A DNA stretch of 18,554 nucleotides from Thermococcus sp. GTDB lineage: Archaea > Methanobacteriota_B > Thermococci > Thermococcales > Thermococcaceae. Each line of letters opens with the position of its first letter. Within the stretch, counting starts at the first letter, position 1. The DNA lies in contig JAMONK010000018.1 of the NCBI GenBank assembly GCA_027065835.1, positions 1 to 18,554 on the forward strand, in the 5' to 3' direction. Below the pieces are notes generated by a model. The model had not been told where the DNA came from, did not search any database, and worked only from the letters and a program-made list of their open reading frames with translations. The position numbers and the translations under genes were made by a program. Positions 1 through 7,580 of the stretch are shown in pieces.

Positions 1-668
<668 letters not shown>

Positions 669-685
669 CCCCTCTTCGTTTACAC

Positions 686-988
686 TTAAACGATGTACAC
701 CTCCAGGGTGTCCCCGGTTTCCGCATCGAGCTCTCCGTCCAGTATCACATCCACGATGTCGCCCTCAACCGCGAAGTCCACCTCCCTGTCCTTCATCATA
801 AGCCGCCTTATAGGTACCCTTTCCTTCTTTGAAACCCTGTACCCGGGGTACATAAGTCCATCGAGCACCCTGACCCTGAGATGGTTTTTCCCACCTTCAT
901 ACTGTTTCAGGACTTCGATTCGTCCTGTAGGCCTGCCCGGTTTGGAGCCGCCCCATCTCCCTCCAAAGATTCGTTTCAGCAAGCCCAT
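686..988 (-). CDS. Small basic conserved-looking protein, function unknown
   Basis: The protein has 100 residues. The N-terminus is very basic and glycine-rich (MGLLKRIFGGRWGGSKPGRP). It is followed by a predicted beta-rich segment of about 75 residues (VRVLDGLMYPGYRVSKKERV, then EVDFAVEGDIVDVILDGEL and DTLEVYIV), which resembles a small barrel or nucleic-acid-binding fold. The ATG at 988 is preceded by GGAGG with six bases between, a strong archaeal ribosome binding site, so the start is well supported. A basic tail on a small beta domain suggests RNA binding. From memory it recalls the Thermococcales tRNA-binding protein Pbp11, but I could not verify that and treat it as a guess. It has its own promoter, divergent from the ATPase gene at 1091. 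Confidence 0.8.
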   Translation of the reverse strand: MGLLKRIFGGRWGGSKPGRPTGRIEVLKQYEGGKNHLRVRVLDGLMYPGYRVSKKERVPIRRLMMKDREVDFAVEGDIVDVILDGELDAETGDTLEVYIV

Positions 989-1018
989 GATTATCCTCCG
1001 GATTTACTGTGAGGTACC

Positions 1019-1029
1019 GGGTTATAGCC
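1019..1029 (-). promoter_or_regulatory. TATA box for the 100-residue protein gene
   Basis: Read on the minus strand the sequence is GGCTATAACCC, about 35 bases upstream of the ATG at 988. This is the spacing expected for an archaeal TATA box with a short leader carrying the GGAGG site. It lies about 25 bases from the oppositely oriented TATA element at 1049-1058, so the two genes share a compact divergent control region. Confidence 0.5.
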
Positions 1030-1048
1030 TTTACCCCGGGTCTGCGAT

Positions 1049-1058
1049 ACCGTTATAA
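1049..1058 (+). promoter_or_regulatory. TATA box for the P-loop ATPase gene
   Basis: CGTTATAACC lies about 37 bases upstream of the ATG at 1091. A transcript starting about 25 bases downstream would have a leader of roughly 12 bases containing the GGTGAT ribosome binding site at 1080-1085. The core TTATAA is symmetric, so it could also serve the minus strand. Confidence 0.5.
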
Positions 1059-1090
1059 CCTTCCCTGAGAACCCTGTACGGTGATAAAAC

Positions 1091-1672
1091 ATGGGTGTCT
1101 ACATATTCACACCGGAGGACCTTCTACGATACGGAACCGTTACGGAGGCAGAGCTTGATGTACTGAGGAATGCCATCCTGGAGGGAAAGGATGTTCTCGT
1201 CGTTGGCTCCAGCCGCTCTGGAAAGACGAAGCTGGTCGAGGCGTTGGTACACTTCATACTCGACGACAGGAAAGTGGCGGTAGTTACGGCTTACGGAGAG
1301 TTCAAGCCCTTCAGGCCCAACATAATCGTCATCGACACCCAGTTCGACAATCGGCCCCTTGAAAAGCGCACCTCTGAGGTGATCTCCAAGATACGGGAGA
1401 TAGATCCGGACTACGTCGTCGTTGACACCATCCACACCATAGACGTTGCGAGGCTCTTCAGGGAGCTGATAGACGACTACGCCTTTATAGTAACCTCCCT
1501 TGTCCTGACCGACGGGATAAAGGATGAGGTCAAGCACTGGCTCGGAATAAGCGGAGAAACGTTCGACAAGTTCGATGTTGTCGTTGAACTCAAGAGGGAC
1601 TGGAGAACAGGAAAGAAGAGCATAAACCGGATATACCGTGTGCGGGAGGGGGAGCTTGAGCCCATGACATGA
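1091..1672 (+). CDS. Minimal P-loop ATPase, type II/IV secretion ATPase-like
   Basis: The protein has 193 residues. It carries a Walker A motif GSSRSGKT (residues 39-46) and a Walker B-like strand YVVVDT (108-113) inside the stretch IREIDPDYVVVDTIHTIDVA. That arrangement resembles the nucleotide-binding core of PilT/VirB11/GspE ATPases, where a conserved acidic strand follows a phrase like R..PD. It is far shorter than those enzymes (usually 330-550 residues): the N-terminal domain is missing and only 38 residues precede Walker A. No membrane segment is visible. No pilin, platform protein or other secretion gene is adjacent. The start is supported by GGTGAT five bases upstream of the ATG. The stop is separated by only two bases from the stop of the convergent membrane protein gene. 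A P-loop ATPase is certain; the secretion-type link is an inference from motif layout. Confidence 0.85.
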   Translation: MGVYIFTPEDLLRYGTVTEAELDVLRNAILEGKDVLVVGSSRSGKTKLVEALVHFILDDRKVAVVTAYGEFKPFRPNIIVIDTQFDNRPLEKRTSEVISKIREIDPDYVVVDTIHTIDVARLFRELIDDYAFIVTSLVLTDGIKDEVKHWLGISGETFDKFDVVVELKRDWRTGKKSINRIYRVREGELEPMT

Positions 1673-1674
1673 AT

Positions 1675-2379
1675 TCACCTTCTCCTCCATCCCAGCACCG
1701 AGAAGAGGACCACGTTGAGGACAACCGTCACGCTCAGGGCGAAGATGATGCTGTCCACAGCGATGCCCCCTATCGTTTTCTGGGTTCTTTTGTGCATCAC
1801 AAGGGAGGAGTAATCAACTGGGTCCATCTTCCTGAGCGGGACGCTTCCGGCTAGAACCGTGCCGTTTTCAGGTGTGAGACAGAGCATGTGGTTCCATGTA
1901 ATGACGTAGACCTTGAGGTGGGTTTTGTTTATGGTGCAGTTTGAGACGGTTTTTCCAGTTTCGAAGATCAGGCAGTTGCCGTTTGGTTCTATTACCCCCC
2001 TCACCCCGATGTGTCCGTCGGTCTGGAAATAGAATTCGCCGGTGGCGGGATTGATCTTCACGACCTCCACGTCCTTTGTGGAGCCTTTATAGGCCAACCT
2101 CCTGAAGAGCCTGTAGAGCCTGTCTATTATTGGATTGGAGAAGTGCTCGTCCTCCCAGACCACGTAGTACTGCACCGTCCCGTTCGGCTCTACCATGTAG
2201 AGCATCTCCAACGGTCTGTCGTCGGTGGCTGTGTAGACGTAGGGAGCGTACTGCTCGGCCTTTTCGCTTCCCCCTGGGAGGTAGCCCTCGGCGGAGTAAC
2301 CGGTGGTGTAGAGCCAGACCGCCCAAAAGACGAGGAAATTCAGGAACAACCACAGCGTGAGCGGTTTCTTTGATACCAT
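1675..2379 (-). CDS. Two-helix membrane protein with extracytoplasmic domain, unknown function
   Basis: I do not recognise this protein. With the ATG at 2379 it has 234 residues: a short basic cytoplasmic end (MVSKKP), one hydrophobic helix (LTLWLFLNFLVFWAVWLY, about 7-24), an outer domain of about 180 residues, and a second helix near the C-terminus (SIIFALSVTVVLNVVLFSVL) followed by WRRR. The positive-inside rule puts both ends in the cytoplasm. The outer domain has three cysteines (one in NGNC, one in SNCT, one in MLCL) and several N-glycosylation-type sequons (NGT, NCT, NKT), which suit an exported archaeal domain. A GTG at 2433 would overlap the aminotransferase stop (GTGA) and add 18 residues. 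I prefer 2379 because GTGAGGG lies just upstream and the N-terminus then reads as a signal anchor. It is probably co-transcribed behind the aminotransferase. Confidence 0.75.
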   Translation of the reverse strand: MVSKKPLTLWLFLNFLVFWAVWLYTTGYSAEGYLPGGSEKAEQYAPYVYTATDDRPLEMLYMVEPNGTVQYYVVWEDEHFSNPIIDRLYRLFRRLAYKGSTKDVEVVKINPATGEFYFQTDGHIGVRGVIEPNGNCLIFETGKTVSNCTINKTHLKVYVITWNHMLCLTPENGTVLAGSVPLRKMDPVDYSSLVMHKRTQKTIGGIAVDSIIFALSVTVVLNVVLFSVLGWRRR

Positions 2380-2429
2380 GTCCCTCACGTTGAAAATTTG
2401 GAAATAATGAAACGCAGCACGGTTGCCCT

Positions 2430-3590
2430 TCACATCCTCTTTTTGAGGTCTTCAACAACCTCGCGGAGGTTGGCGAGCATCTCGTCGATGTCCTCGAAGG
2501 TCATGTAGCCCATGTTGCCGATGCGGAAGGTCTTCTCGGCGACGCTTCCGTAGCCCTTGGCCAGCTCAAACCCGCGCTCGCGCATGGCGTTGTAGACGTC
2601 GACGCCCTTCATCCCCTCGGGCACGACGACCGCGGTTATGGTCGGGCTCTCGTAGCCGGGCTCCGCCAGAACTGTAAGGCCCATCTCCTTGACTCCCTCG
2701 CGGATGGTCTCACTCCTCTTCTTGTACATGTCGAGCCAGGCCTTCTTGCCGCCCATCTTCTCAATGATTCTCAGAACGACGTTGAGGCCGAATATCTGCG
2801 GGAGCGGCGGGGTCGAGGGCGTTCCCTTCTTCTTCTCGTTGAACTTCCTGTAGAGCGGGAGGTCGAAGTACCAGCCGCGCTCGGGCATCTTCTCTGCTAT
2901 CTCAAAGACGCGCTCGCTGACCGCTGCCACGGCAAGTCCCGGCGGGACGCCGAAGGCCTTCTGGCTGCTGGCGAAGACCAGGTCGATGCCCCACTCGTCG
3001 AACTTTATGTCCGCTCCGCCCATCGCAGAGACGGCATCGACGAAGAGGAGCTTGTCGTGCTCGTGGACGACCTTGGCCAGCTCGGGAAGCGGGTTTAGGA
3101 CACCTGCTGAGGTCTCGTTGTAGGTTATCGTGACCGCGTGAACGTCGGGGTTCTTTCTGAGTTCATCGTCGAGCTCCTCGGGCTTTACGGCGTAGCCGGG
3201 TTCCTTCTCAAGGATCACCGCTTTCCTTCCGTTGGCCTCGACAACCTCAGCGAAGCGCTTCCCAAATGCCCCGATGACGGTGACTAGGACCTTCCCGCCG
3301 CGTGGGACGGTGTTTCTGATGGCGGCTTCCATGAAACCGGTTCCTGAGCTAGGGAAGAGTATTATCTCCCCGTGGTCTGCTTCCAAAAACGTCCTAAGCC
3401 GCTGGAGGGTATCGGCGTGGACCTCTTTAGCCTCGGCCGAGCGGTGGCTGAACATCTGCACCGACATTATAGCTAGAACCTCCGGGAAACAGGCGACCGG
3501 ACCGGCGGTGAAGAGCTTGTACTTGGGCTTGACGAGCTCGTAAACCTCCCTGTAAGCCTCTTCATGCGCCATGTTGAACCTTAACTCCAT
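2430..3590 (-). CDS. Class V PLP aminotransferase (alanine/serine--glyoxylate type)
   Basis: This 386-residue pyridoxal-phosphate enzyme belongs to the alanine--glyoxylate / serine--glyoxylate aminotransferase family, which passes an amino group from alanine or serine to glyoxylate or another 2-oxo acid in the cytoplasm. Family features are LFTAGPV near residue 26, FSHRSAE (48-54), the phosphate-binding SSGTGFMEAA (81-90), LLFVDAVSAMGG (181-192; the Asp contacts the cofactor nitrogen) and SSQKAFGVPPG (208-218), in which Lys211 is the expected Schiff-base lysine. The length is normal. A longer start (MVA before the chosen Met, to 3599) is possible, but GAGGTGG lies five bases before the ATG at 3590, so I use that. 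The family has a characterised Thermococcus litoralis alanine:glyoxylate aminotransferase. The substrate here is inferred only. The gene diverges from the MFS transporter. Confidence 0.93.
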   Translation of the reverse strand: MELRFNMAHEEAYREVYELVKPKYKLFTAGPVACFPEVLAIMSVQMFSHRSAEAKEVHADTLQRLRTFLEADHGEIILFPSSGTGFMEAAIRNTVPRGGKVLVTVIGAFGKRFAEVVEANGRKAVILEKEPGYAVKPEELDDELRKNPDVHAVTITYNETSAGVLNPLPELAKVVHEHDKLLFVDAVSAMGGADIKFDEWGIDLVFASSQKAFGVPPGLAVAAVSERVFEIAEKMPERGWYFDLPLYRKFNEKKKGTPSTPPLPQIFGLNVVLRIIEKMGGKKAWLDMYKKRSETIREGVKEMGLTVLAEPGYESPTITAVVVPEGMKGVDVYNAMRERGFELAKGYGSVAEKTFRIGNMGYMTFEDIDEMLANLREVVEDLKKRM

Positions 3591-3621
3591 CGCAACCACC
3601 TCGACGGGAGTTCATGGGGAA

Positions 3622-3632
3622 TCTATAAAAGG
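3622..3632 (-). promoter_or_regulatory. TATA box for the aminotransferase gene
   Basis: On the minus strand the sequence reads CCTTTTATAGA, a good archaeal TATA box, about 36 bases upstream of the ATG at 3590. Transcription would start near 3600-3605, leaving a leader just long enough for the GAGGTGG site. Confidence 0.6.
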
Positions 3633-3690
3633 CTTCTCCTGAGGCCGCCCGACGTTTTCTGAAACTTTTTTCTAATTTTGATGGATTTCA

Positions 3691-3724
3691 CGAAAAGCTT
3701 TCAACACCGCTAAGACTTTTAAAG
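3691..3724 (+). promoter_or_regulatory. Probable promoter region for the MFS transporter
   Basis: Two candidates overlap here. CGAAAAGCTTTC (3691-3702) looks like a BRE followed by an AT-rich element and would start transcripts near 3725, giving a leader that keeps the AAGGTGGT site at 3743-3750. CTTTTAAAG (3716-3724) is a better TATA match, but its start point would fall on the ribosome binding site. I cannot choose between them. Confidence 0.4.
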
Positions 3725-3753
3725 CATGAGGTTAACGTTCAGAAGGTGGTCTG

Positions 3754-4917
3754 ATGGAACGCAAACGCCTCGCCGGGATCCTGCTTCTGATCCTCTCGGC
3801 CTTCACCGGAACGATGGCCTTCCGCCTCGCTACGCCCGCGGTGGCATTCTATACGCGCGACATCCTGAAGGCGTCGATGTTCTCGGTCTCGATAGTTTCC
3901 ACTTCATTCGTCCTCGCCAGGGCGTTCTCATCTATCTCCGGGGGGTTGATGCTTGAGCGGGGAAAACGGCTCCTCTACCTGGGAGCGCTGGCCATGATGT
4001 TCAACGCCCTTGCCGTTCAACTCTACCCGTTAACCTCAAACTGGTTTCAGGTTGCCGGAATAAAACTCCTCAACGGCTTCTTGAACGGTCTTAGCTGGCC
4101 GATGGCCCAGTTCGTCATAGCGGTTACGACGCCGAACGGGATCAGGGCCAGGGTCACTGCGGTTTACTTCTTCTTTGGAAGTGTTGCGTCCCTGCTGGGC
4201 AACTACGTCTACGCCTACACCGTGAACCTTGGTCTATCCGGTCAGATGTGGATCTCCTCCGCGTTCTTCATGCTCACTGGTTTGATAATGCTGGCCGCCT
4301 ACTACCTGCTCCGCGGCTGGATAACACCGAGGAGGAAGAAGGACTCAAGCGCTGAGAAACTGGCCCTCGACCCCAAGGGCGTTCTGCTCATAGCCGCCCT
4401 CATGGCGATCATCGTCGCCTTCACCTCCGGGGAAATAACCTACGTCTACGTCTCCGAGGCTTTGGGAATTGGTAGGGCCGCCACGGCAAGGCTTATAGGC
4501 TGGGCCGGATTTCTGGCCTCTCTGATGAGCTACGGTGTTTCCTGGCTGGCGGACGTTGGCAGTGAGAGACGAACCGTTGTACTCACGTCCATTCTTGCGG
4601 CGGTTTCTCCCCTTCTGGCCGCGGTTAAGAGTGCTCCCACGGTTTTTCTCGGCATATTCCTTGCCCTCTTTGCCTTCCAGAGCTTTCGCCCGATTTCTAG
4701 GAAGATCCTGGCCGACTACCACCGCTCGTCCCTTGCCATAGGGGGAGTAAACGGGGTTCAGAACATTTCAACCTTCTTTGGGGGGATCCTGTTCGGCCTC
4801 TCTTATTCCCTTGGGGAGGTTCGTTGGCTGTTTACCGTTAATCTAGCCTTCCTGACCTTCCTGCCGGTCTCCATCCTCCTTCTGTGGAAGGGCATCGGAC
4901 TTAGAATGCGCGGTTAG
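3754..4917 (+). CDS. MFS-family membrane transporter
   Basis: This 387-residue integral membrane protein has the hydrophobicity pattern of a 12-helix major facilitator superfamily carrier: about six helices, a charged cytoplasmic loop ([18 protein letters not shown], about 187-204), then about six more. A motif-A-like turn [10 protein letters not shown] (63-72) sits between helices 2 and 3, as the family requires. Helix-rich segments such as [18 protein letters not shown] and [15 protein letters not shown] support the fold. The substrate cannot be read from the sequence; drug/metabolite or sugar export are both common for such archaeal carriers. The ATG at 3754 is preceded by AAGGTGGT. It diverges from the aminotransferase, so the two may share regulation, but no metabolic link is demonstrated. 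The stop is about 45 bases upstream of the L10e promoter. Confidence 0.9.
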   Translation: MERKRLAGILLLILSAFTGTMAFRLATPAVAFYTRDILKASMFSVSIVSTSFVLARAFSSISGGLMLERGKRLLYLGALAMMFNALAVQLYPLTSNWFQVAGIKLLNGFLNGLSWPMAQFVIAVTTPNGIRARVTAVYFFFGSVASLLGNYVYAYTVNLGLSGQMWISSAFFMLTGLIMLAAYYLLRGWITPRRKKDSSAEKLALDPKGVLLIAALMAIIVAFTSGEITYVYVSEALGIGRAATARLIGWAGFLASLMSYGVSWLADVGSERRTVVLTSILAAVSPLLAAVKSAPTVFLGIFLALFAFQSFRPISRKILADYHRSSLAIGGVNGVQNISTFFGGILFGLSYSLGEVRWLFTVNLAFLTFLPVSILLLWKGIGLRMRG

Positions 4918-4954
4918 TGGGTCGTCTGAATCGTCGAGTTTCGGACGCCACTTT

Positions 4955-4970
4955 CCAAAACTTTTATAAG
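4955..4970 (+). promoter_or_regulatory. Promoter of the L10e gene (BRE plus TATA)
   Basis: CCAAAACTTTTATAAG combines a purine-rich BRE-like part with a TTTATAA core. It lies about 60 bases before the L10e ATG at 5025. The transcript should begin near 4990 with a leader of about 35 bases containing GGAGGTGA. Confidence 0.65.
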
Positions 4971-5024
4971 CCGCTCCGCTCGCCTAAGTTTAGGTTTAGC
5001 TTACGCTCATTTGGAGGTGAGAGA

Positions 5025-5573
5025 ATGGGACTTAGACCAGCCAAGATCGATAGGGACGTTGACAAGCCCGCTTACACGAGAAGGAAGTATATAAGGGGTG
5101 CCCCTGGCCCAAAGATAACCATATTCGACATGGGGAACCTTTCAGCCGAGTTCGAGTACGAGGTGAGCCTTCACGCCGAGCAGGCCATGCAGATAAGGCA
5201 GAATGCGCTTGAGGCCGTTCGTATACAGGTTAACAGGTACCTCCAGAAGAACGTCGGAAGGAGCAACTACCACTACAAGATAAGGGTTTACCCCTTCCAG
5301 GTTCTCCGTGAGAACCCCATGGCCACCGGAAGGAAGGCCGACCGTTACGGGAACGGTATGCGCAGGCCATTTGGAAAGCCGATAGGCCTCGCCGCAAGGG
5401 TCAAGAAGGACCAGAAGATACTCACGGTGTGGGTCAACGAGCCGCACCTCAAGTTCGCCATCGACGCGATGCGCAGGGCGGGCATGAAATTCTCCTACTC
5501 CAGCTACTACCGCATCTACGATAAGGACGGCAACGACGTAACCAGCAAGGTTCTCTCCACGATGAAACGCTGA
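5025..5573 (+). CDS. rpl10e: Ribosomal protein L10e (uL16 family)
   Basis: This is a 182-residue large-subunit protein of the uL16/L10e family, which sits near the 5S rRNA and peptidyl-transferase region and helps tRNA placement. The N-terminus [19 protein letters not shown], followed by IRGAPGPKI and FDMGN, is typical of archaeal L10e. The [17 protein letters not shown] region and the [13 protein letters not shown] loop, which reaches toward the active site in the family, are also present. The open frame continues 36 codons upstream, but the extension contains the promoter, and GGAGGTGA (5012-5019) lies just before the ATG at 5025, so the shorter start is firm. In this genome segment the gene is a stand-alone unit, away from the main ribosomal cluster, with its own promoter and a probable terminator after it. 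Confidence 0.97.
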   Translation: MGLRPAKIDRDVDKPAYTRRKYIRGAPGPKITIFDMGNLSAEFEYEVSLHAEQAMQIRQNALEAVRIQVNRYLQKNVGRSNYHYKIRVYPFQVLRENPMATGRKADRYGNGMRRPFGKPIGLAARVKKDQKILTVWVNEPHLKFAIDAMRRAGMKFSYSSYYRIYDKDGNDVTSKVLSTMKR

Positions 5574-5603
5574 AGCGCAACGCTGAGGCACACGCTGTCG
5601 TGC

Positions 5604-5637
5604 GGCACTGGGAGTTCCCCGCTGCCTTTTCCCTTTT
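5604..5637 (+). terminator. Candidate terminator after L10e
   Basis: An imperfect stem-loop (GGCA 5604-5607 with TGCC 5623-5626, GGG 5610-5612 with CCC 5617-5619, loop AGTT) is followed at once by TTTTCCCTTTT at 5627-5637. Archaeal termination depends mainly on T-rich tracts, so the T stretches are the stronger evidence and the stem may be incidental. Confidence 0.5.
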
Positions 5638-5810
5638 CAGCTTTGAGTTCTGGACGTACGTTTGTGTTCCTGGTTCGTTGAAGCCCCACAGTTGAAGGTT
5701 CCGATACCTAGACCGCCGAATACTACTTAGGGAACGCTACCTTTTGGGTGCACTTTGACCCCATTGAGTCGCTGGACCGAGGTTAACCCAACGGCCAGCG
5801 GTTGATCCAG
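5638..5810. other. Intergenic stretch with possible RNA structure, no gene seen
   Basis: This stretch between the L10e terminator and the RNA ligase promoter holds no convincing open frame. At 5770-5800 there is a stem of nine base pairs with one bulged A: CGCTGG and CCG pair with CGG and CCAGCG, and the loop contains the palindrome GGTTAACC (5781-5788). A weaker pairing joins GTTC (5698-5701) with GAAC (5732-5735) and CCTA (5707-5710) with TAGG (5728-5731). I see no box C/D or H/ACA signature, no tRNA and no SRP or RNase P RNA consensus, so I leave it as an unexplained stretch that could encode a small RNA. Confidence 0.35.
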
Positions 5811-5818
5811 TATTCATA

Positions 5819-5831
5819 ATAATTATTAAAG
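5819..5831 (+). promoter_or_regulatory. TATA box for the RNA ligase gene
   Basis: ATAATTATTAAAG lies about 35 bases upstream of the ATG at 5860. The surrounding run from 5811 is unusually AT-rich for this window. The leader would carry the GGTGGG site at 5851-5856. Confidence 0.55.
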
Positions 5832-5859
5832 ATGCCATCCAACATTGATCGGTGGGAAG

Positions 5860-7002
5860 ATGGTTGACTCTCACTTCAGGTCAATGCTCCTCAAGCTCGG
5901 CGTTCCTGAAGATAGATTGGCGGTTCTCGAGGGAAAGGGTGGCCTCGTTGAGGATGGGTTCGAGGGTATTGAATACGTCCGATTTCGCGACTCTGCCAAG
6001 GGGTTTCGACGTGGGACGGTCGTCTTTGATAACGGGGACGTCGTTCTTGGATTTCCCCACATAAAGCGCGTTGTCCAGCTGGAGAGGGGGATAAAAAGGG
6101 TCTTCAAGAACAAACCCTTCCACGTTGAGGAGAAGGTGGACGGCTACAACGTCCGCGTCGTCAGGGTTCGAGACAGGGTTCTTGCCCTCACTAGGGGAGG
6201 TTTCGTCTGCCCCTTCACGACCGAGAGGATTCTTGACTTCGTGAACGAGGAGTTCTTCAGGGACTACCCCAACCTAGTCCTGGCCGGCGAGATGGCCGGG
6301 CCGGAGAGTCCGTATATCGTCGAAGGGCCGCCCTACGTGAAGGAGGACATTGAGTTCTTCCTCTTTGACATCCAGGAGAAGGGAACGGGGAGGAGCCTTC
6401 CGGTGGAGGAGAGGTATAAACTTGCCGAGGAGTACGGGATTCCGCAGGTGGAGCGATTTGGCCTCTACGACCGGTCGAAAATCGAGGAGCTGCATGAGCT
6501 GATCGAAAGGCTCAGCCGGGAGAGGAGAGAGGGCATCGTCATGAAGACTCCGGATATGAAGAGAATCGCGAAATACGTCACTCCTTACGCCAACATCAAC
6601 GACATCCGGATAGGTTCCCACATATTCTTCGACCTGCCGCACGGGTATTTCATGGGGAGGATTAAACGCCTCGCGTTTTACCTGGCCGAAAAGCATGTCA
6701 GGGGCGAGGAGTTCGACGAGTACGCCAAGGCCCTCGGAAAGGCCATCCTTCGGCCGTTCGTCGAGAGTATCCACGAGGTCGCCAACGGCGGCGAGGTAGA
6801 GGAGGTCTTCACGGTGAGGGTGAAGAACATAAGCACCGCCCACAGGATGGTGACCCACTTCGAGAGGCTCGGCGTGAAGATCCACATCGAGGACATAGAG
6901 GACCTGGGCAACGGCTACTGGCGGATAACCTTCAAGAGGGTCTACCCGGACGCGACGCGCGAGATGAGGGAGCTGTGGAACGGCAGAGCTTTCGTGGACT
7001 GA
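5860..7002 (+). CDS. ATP-dependent RNA ligase, Pab1020/Rnl3 family
   Basis: This 380-residue nucleotidyltransferase joins RNA 5'-phosphate and 3'-hydroxyl ends through an enzyme-AMP intermediate. Motif I is KVDGYN (residues 92-97), with Lys92 the expected adenylated lysine. Other motifs are LAGEMAG (141-147), EFFLFDI (165-171), EGIVMK (224-229, motif IV) and RIAKYV (235-240, motif V). The C-terminal region of about 130 residues fits the extra domain of the homodimeric archaeal Rnl3 ligases such as Pyrococcus abyssi Pab1020, which are of similar length and known to circularise RNA. A TTG at 5845 would add five residues, but GGTGGG lies three bases upstream of the ATG at 5860, so I use the ATG. 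The first hairpin of the repeat region begins two bases after the stop codon. Confidence 0.93.
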   Translation: MVDSHFRSMLLKLGVPEDRLAVLEGKGGLVEDGFEGIEYVRFRDSAKGFRRGTVVFDNGDVVLGFPHIKRVVQLERGIKRVFKNKPFHVEEKVDGYNVRVVRVRDRVLALTRGGFVCPFTTERILDFVNEEFFRDYPNLVLAGEMAGPESPYIVEGPPYVKEDIEFFLFDIQEKGTGRSLPVEERYKLAEEYGIPQVERFGLYDRSKIEELHELIERLSRERREGIVMKTPDMKRIAKYVTPYANINDIRIGSHIFFDLPHGYFMGRIKRLAFYLAEKHVRGEEFDEYAKALGKAILRPFVESIHEVANGGEVEEVFTVRVKNISTAHRMVTHFERLGVKIHIEDIEDLGNGYWRITFKRVYPDATREMRELWNGRAFVD

Positions 7003-7003
7003 G

Positions 7004-7034
7004 CAAGCTTTGCTCCCGCAAAGCTTGACCAAAA
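7004..7034 (+). repeat. Hairpin repeat element, copy 1 (short tail)
   Basis: Arms CAAGCTTTGC (7004-7013) and GCAAAGCTTG (7018-7027) pair perfectly around the loop TCCC. The tail ACCAAAA (7028-7034) is identical to the tail of copy 3. It starts two bases after the RNA ligase stop codon, so it would form in the 3' end of that transcript. The rest of the tail seen in copies 3 and 4 is absent. Confidence 0.75.
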
Positions 7035-7244
7035 TGGGTTTAATTGTCCAAAAGGGCAACGGGAAAGTTGCATGCGTTATCAAAAAGTCGATGGATTCAG
7101 GGTTTACGCTCATGATGGCGTGTGGAGGAAAGTGTTTAGTCTTAAACAGCGCCCGAAGGGCGCTAACGGGAGGAAAACACGTTCAAAACTGGCGGGTTTG
7201 GAAGTAAACCCTCCTGAGAACAAGCCATTCAAGAGGCATGCCGG

Positions 7245-7275
7245 CTTTGATGAAACTTTGCGAAGGCAAAGTTTC
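7245..7275 (-). repeat. Hairpin repeat element, copy 2 (reverse, short tail)
   Basis: Arms GAAACTTTGC (7252-7261) and GCAAAGTTTC (7266-7275) pair perfectly around GAAG. Read on the minus strand, the hairpin is followed by ATCAAAG, matching the AYCAARR tail of the other copies. Stem length (10) and loop length (4) equal those of copies 1 and 4, while three stem positions differ with their partners changed to match. Confidence 0.75.
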
Positions 7276-7318
7276 TTAACGTGGGGCGTAGCCCCACCAT
7301 GGGGGTTTGAGAGTACAG

Positions 7319-7358
7319 GAAGCTTTTGGAAAAAGCTTCACCAAAAGTTCGTGATTCC
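7319..7358 (+). repeat. Hairpin repeat element, copy 3 (full tail)
   Basis: Arms GAAGCTTTT (7319-7327) and AAAAGCTTC (7331-7339) pair perfectly around GGA. The tail runs ACCAAAA (7340-7346) then GTTCGTGATTCC (7347-7358). The same 12 bases end copy 4 on the opposite strand, so the two full copies face each other across about 220 bases. Confidence 0.75.
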
Positions 7359-7580
7359 CGTTAGGGCTCTTCTGCAAAGGGATTTCACTTCCAAACTTGC
7401 CCGTGAAAATTTGAATTCTCTAAAATAATAAGTTCTCCACGAGGGTTCTCACCCAAACGCGCTCCAAAGGAGCGCCAAAAACGCTTGAACCCTCCTGGAA
7501 CGCCCCCTTGGAATGAATTCATTCTGCCCAAAAAAGCAGTCCTCAGAGAAATCCACTCCAGAACACGCTTTTTTTCAAAA

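Noticed and set aside
4917..5024. 36-codon upstream extension of L10e
   Set aside because: It overlaps the L10e promoter at 4955-4970, and the strong GGAGGTGA site points to the ATG at 5025.
5641..5810. SRP RNA, RNase P RNA or tRNA between L10e and the ligase
   Set aside because: No cloverleaf, no conserved SRP tetraloop region and no RNase P consensus could be found, and the stretch is too short for the larger RNAs.
7211..7253. Possible box C/D small RNA (CTGA at 7214-7217 and TGATGA at 7248-7253)
   Set aside because: The order and spacing are wrong: no C box precedes the CTGA at about 12 bases, and no D box follows the TGATGA at guide distance.
7072..7428. Open frame of 118 codons inside the repeat region, and smaller ones at 7010-7207 (plus) and 7385-7588 (minus)
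   Set aside because: None has a ribosome binding site. All run through perfect hairpins, and their residue make-up does not look like a folded protein. The frames are open because the repeats lack stops.
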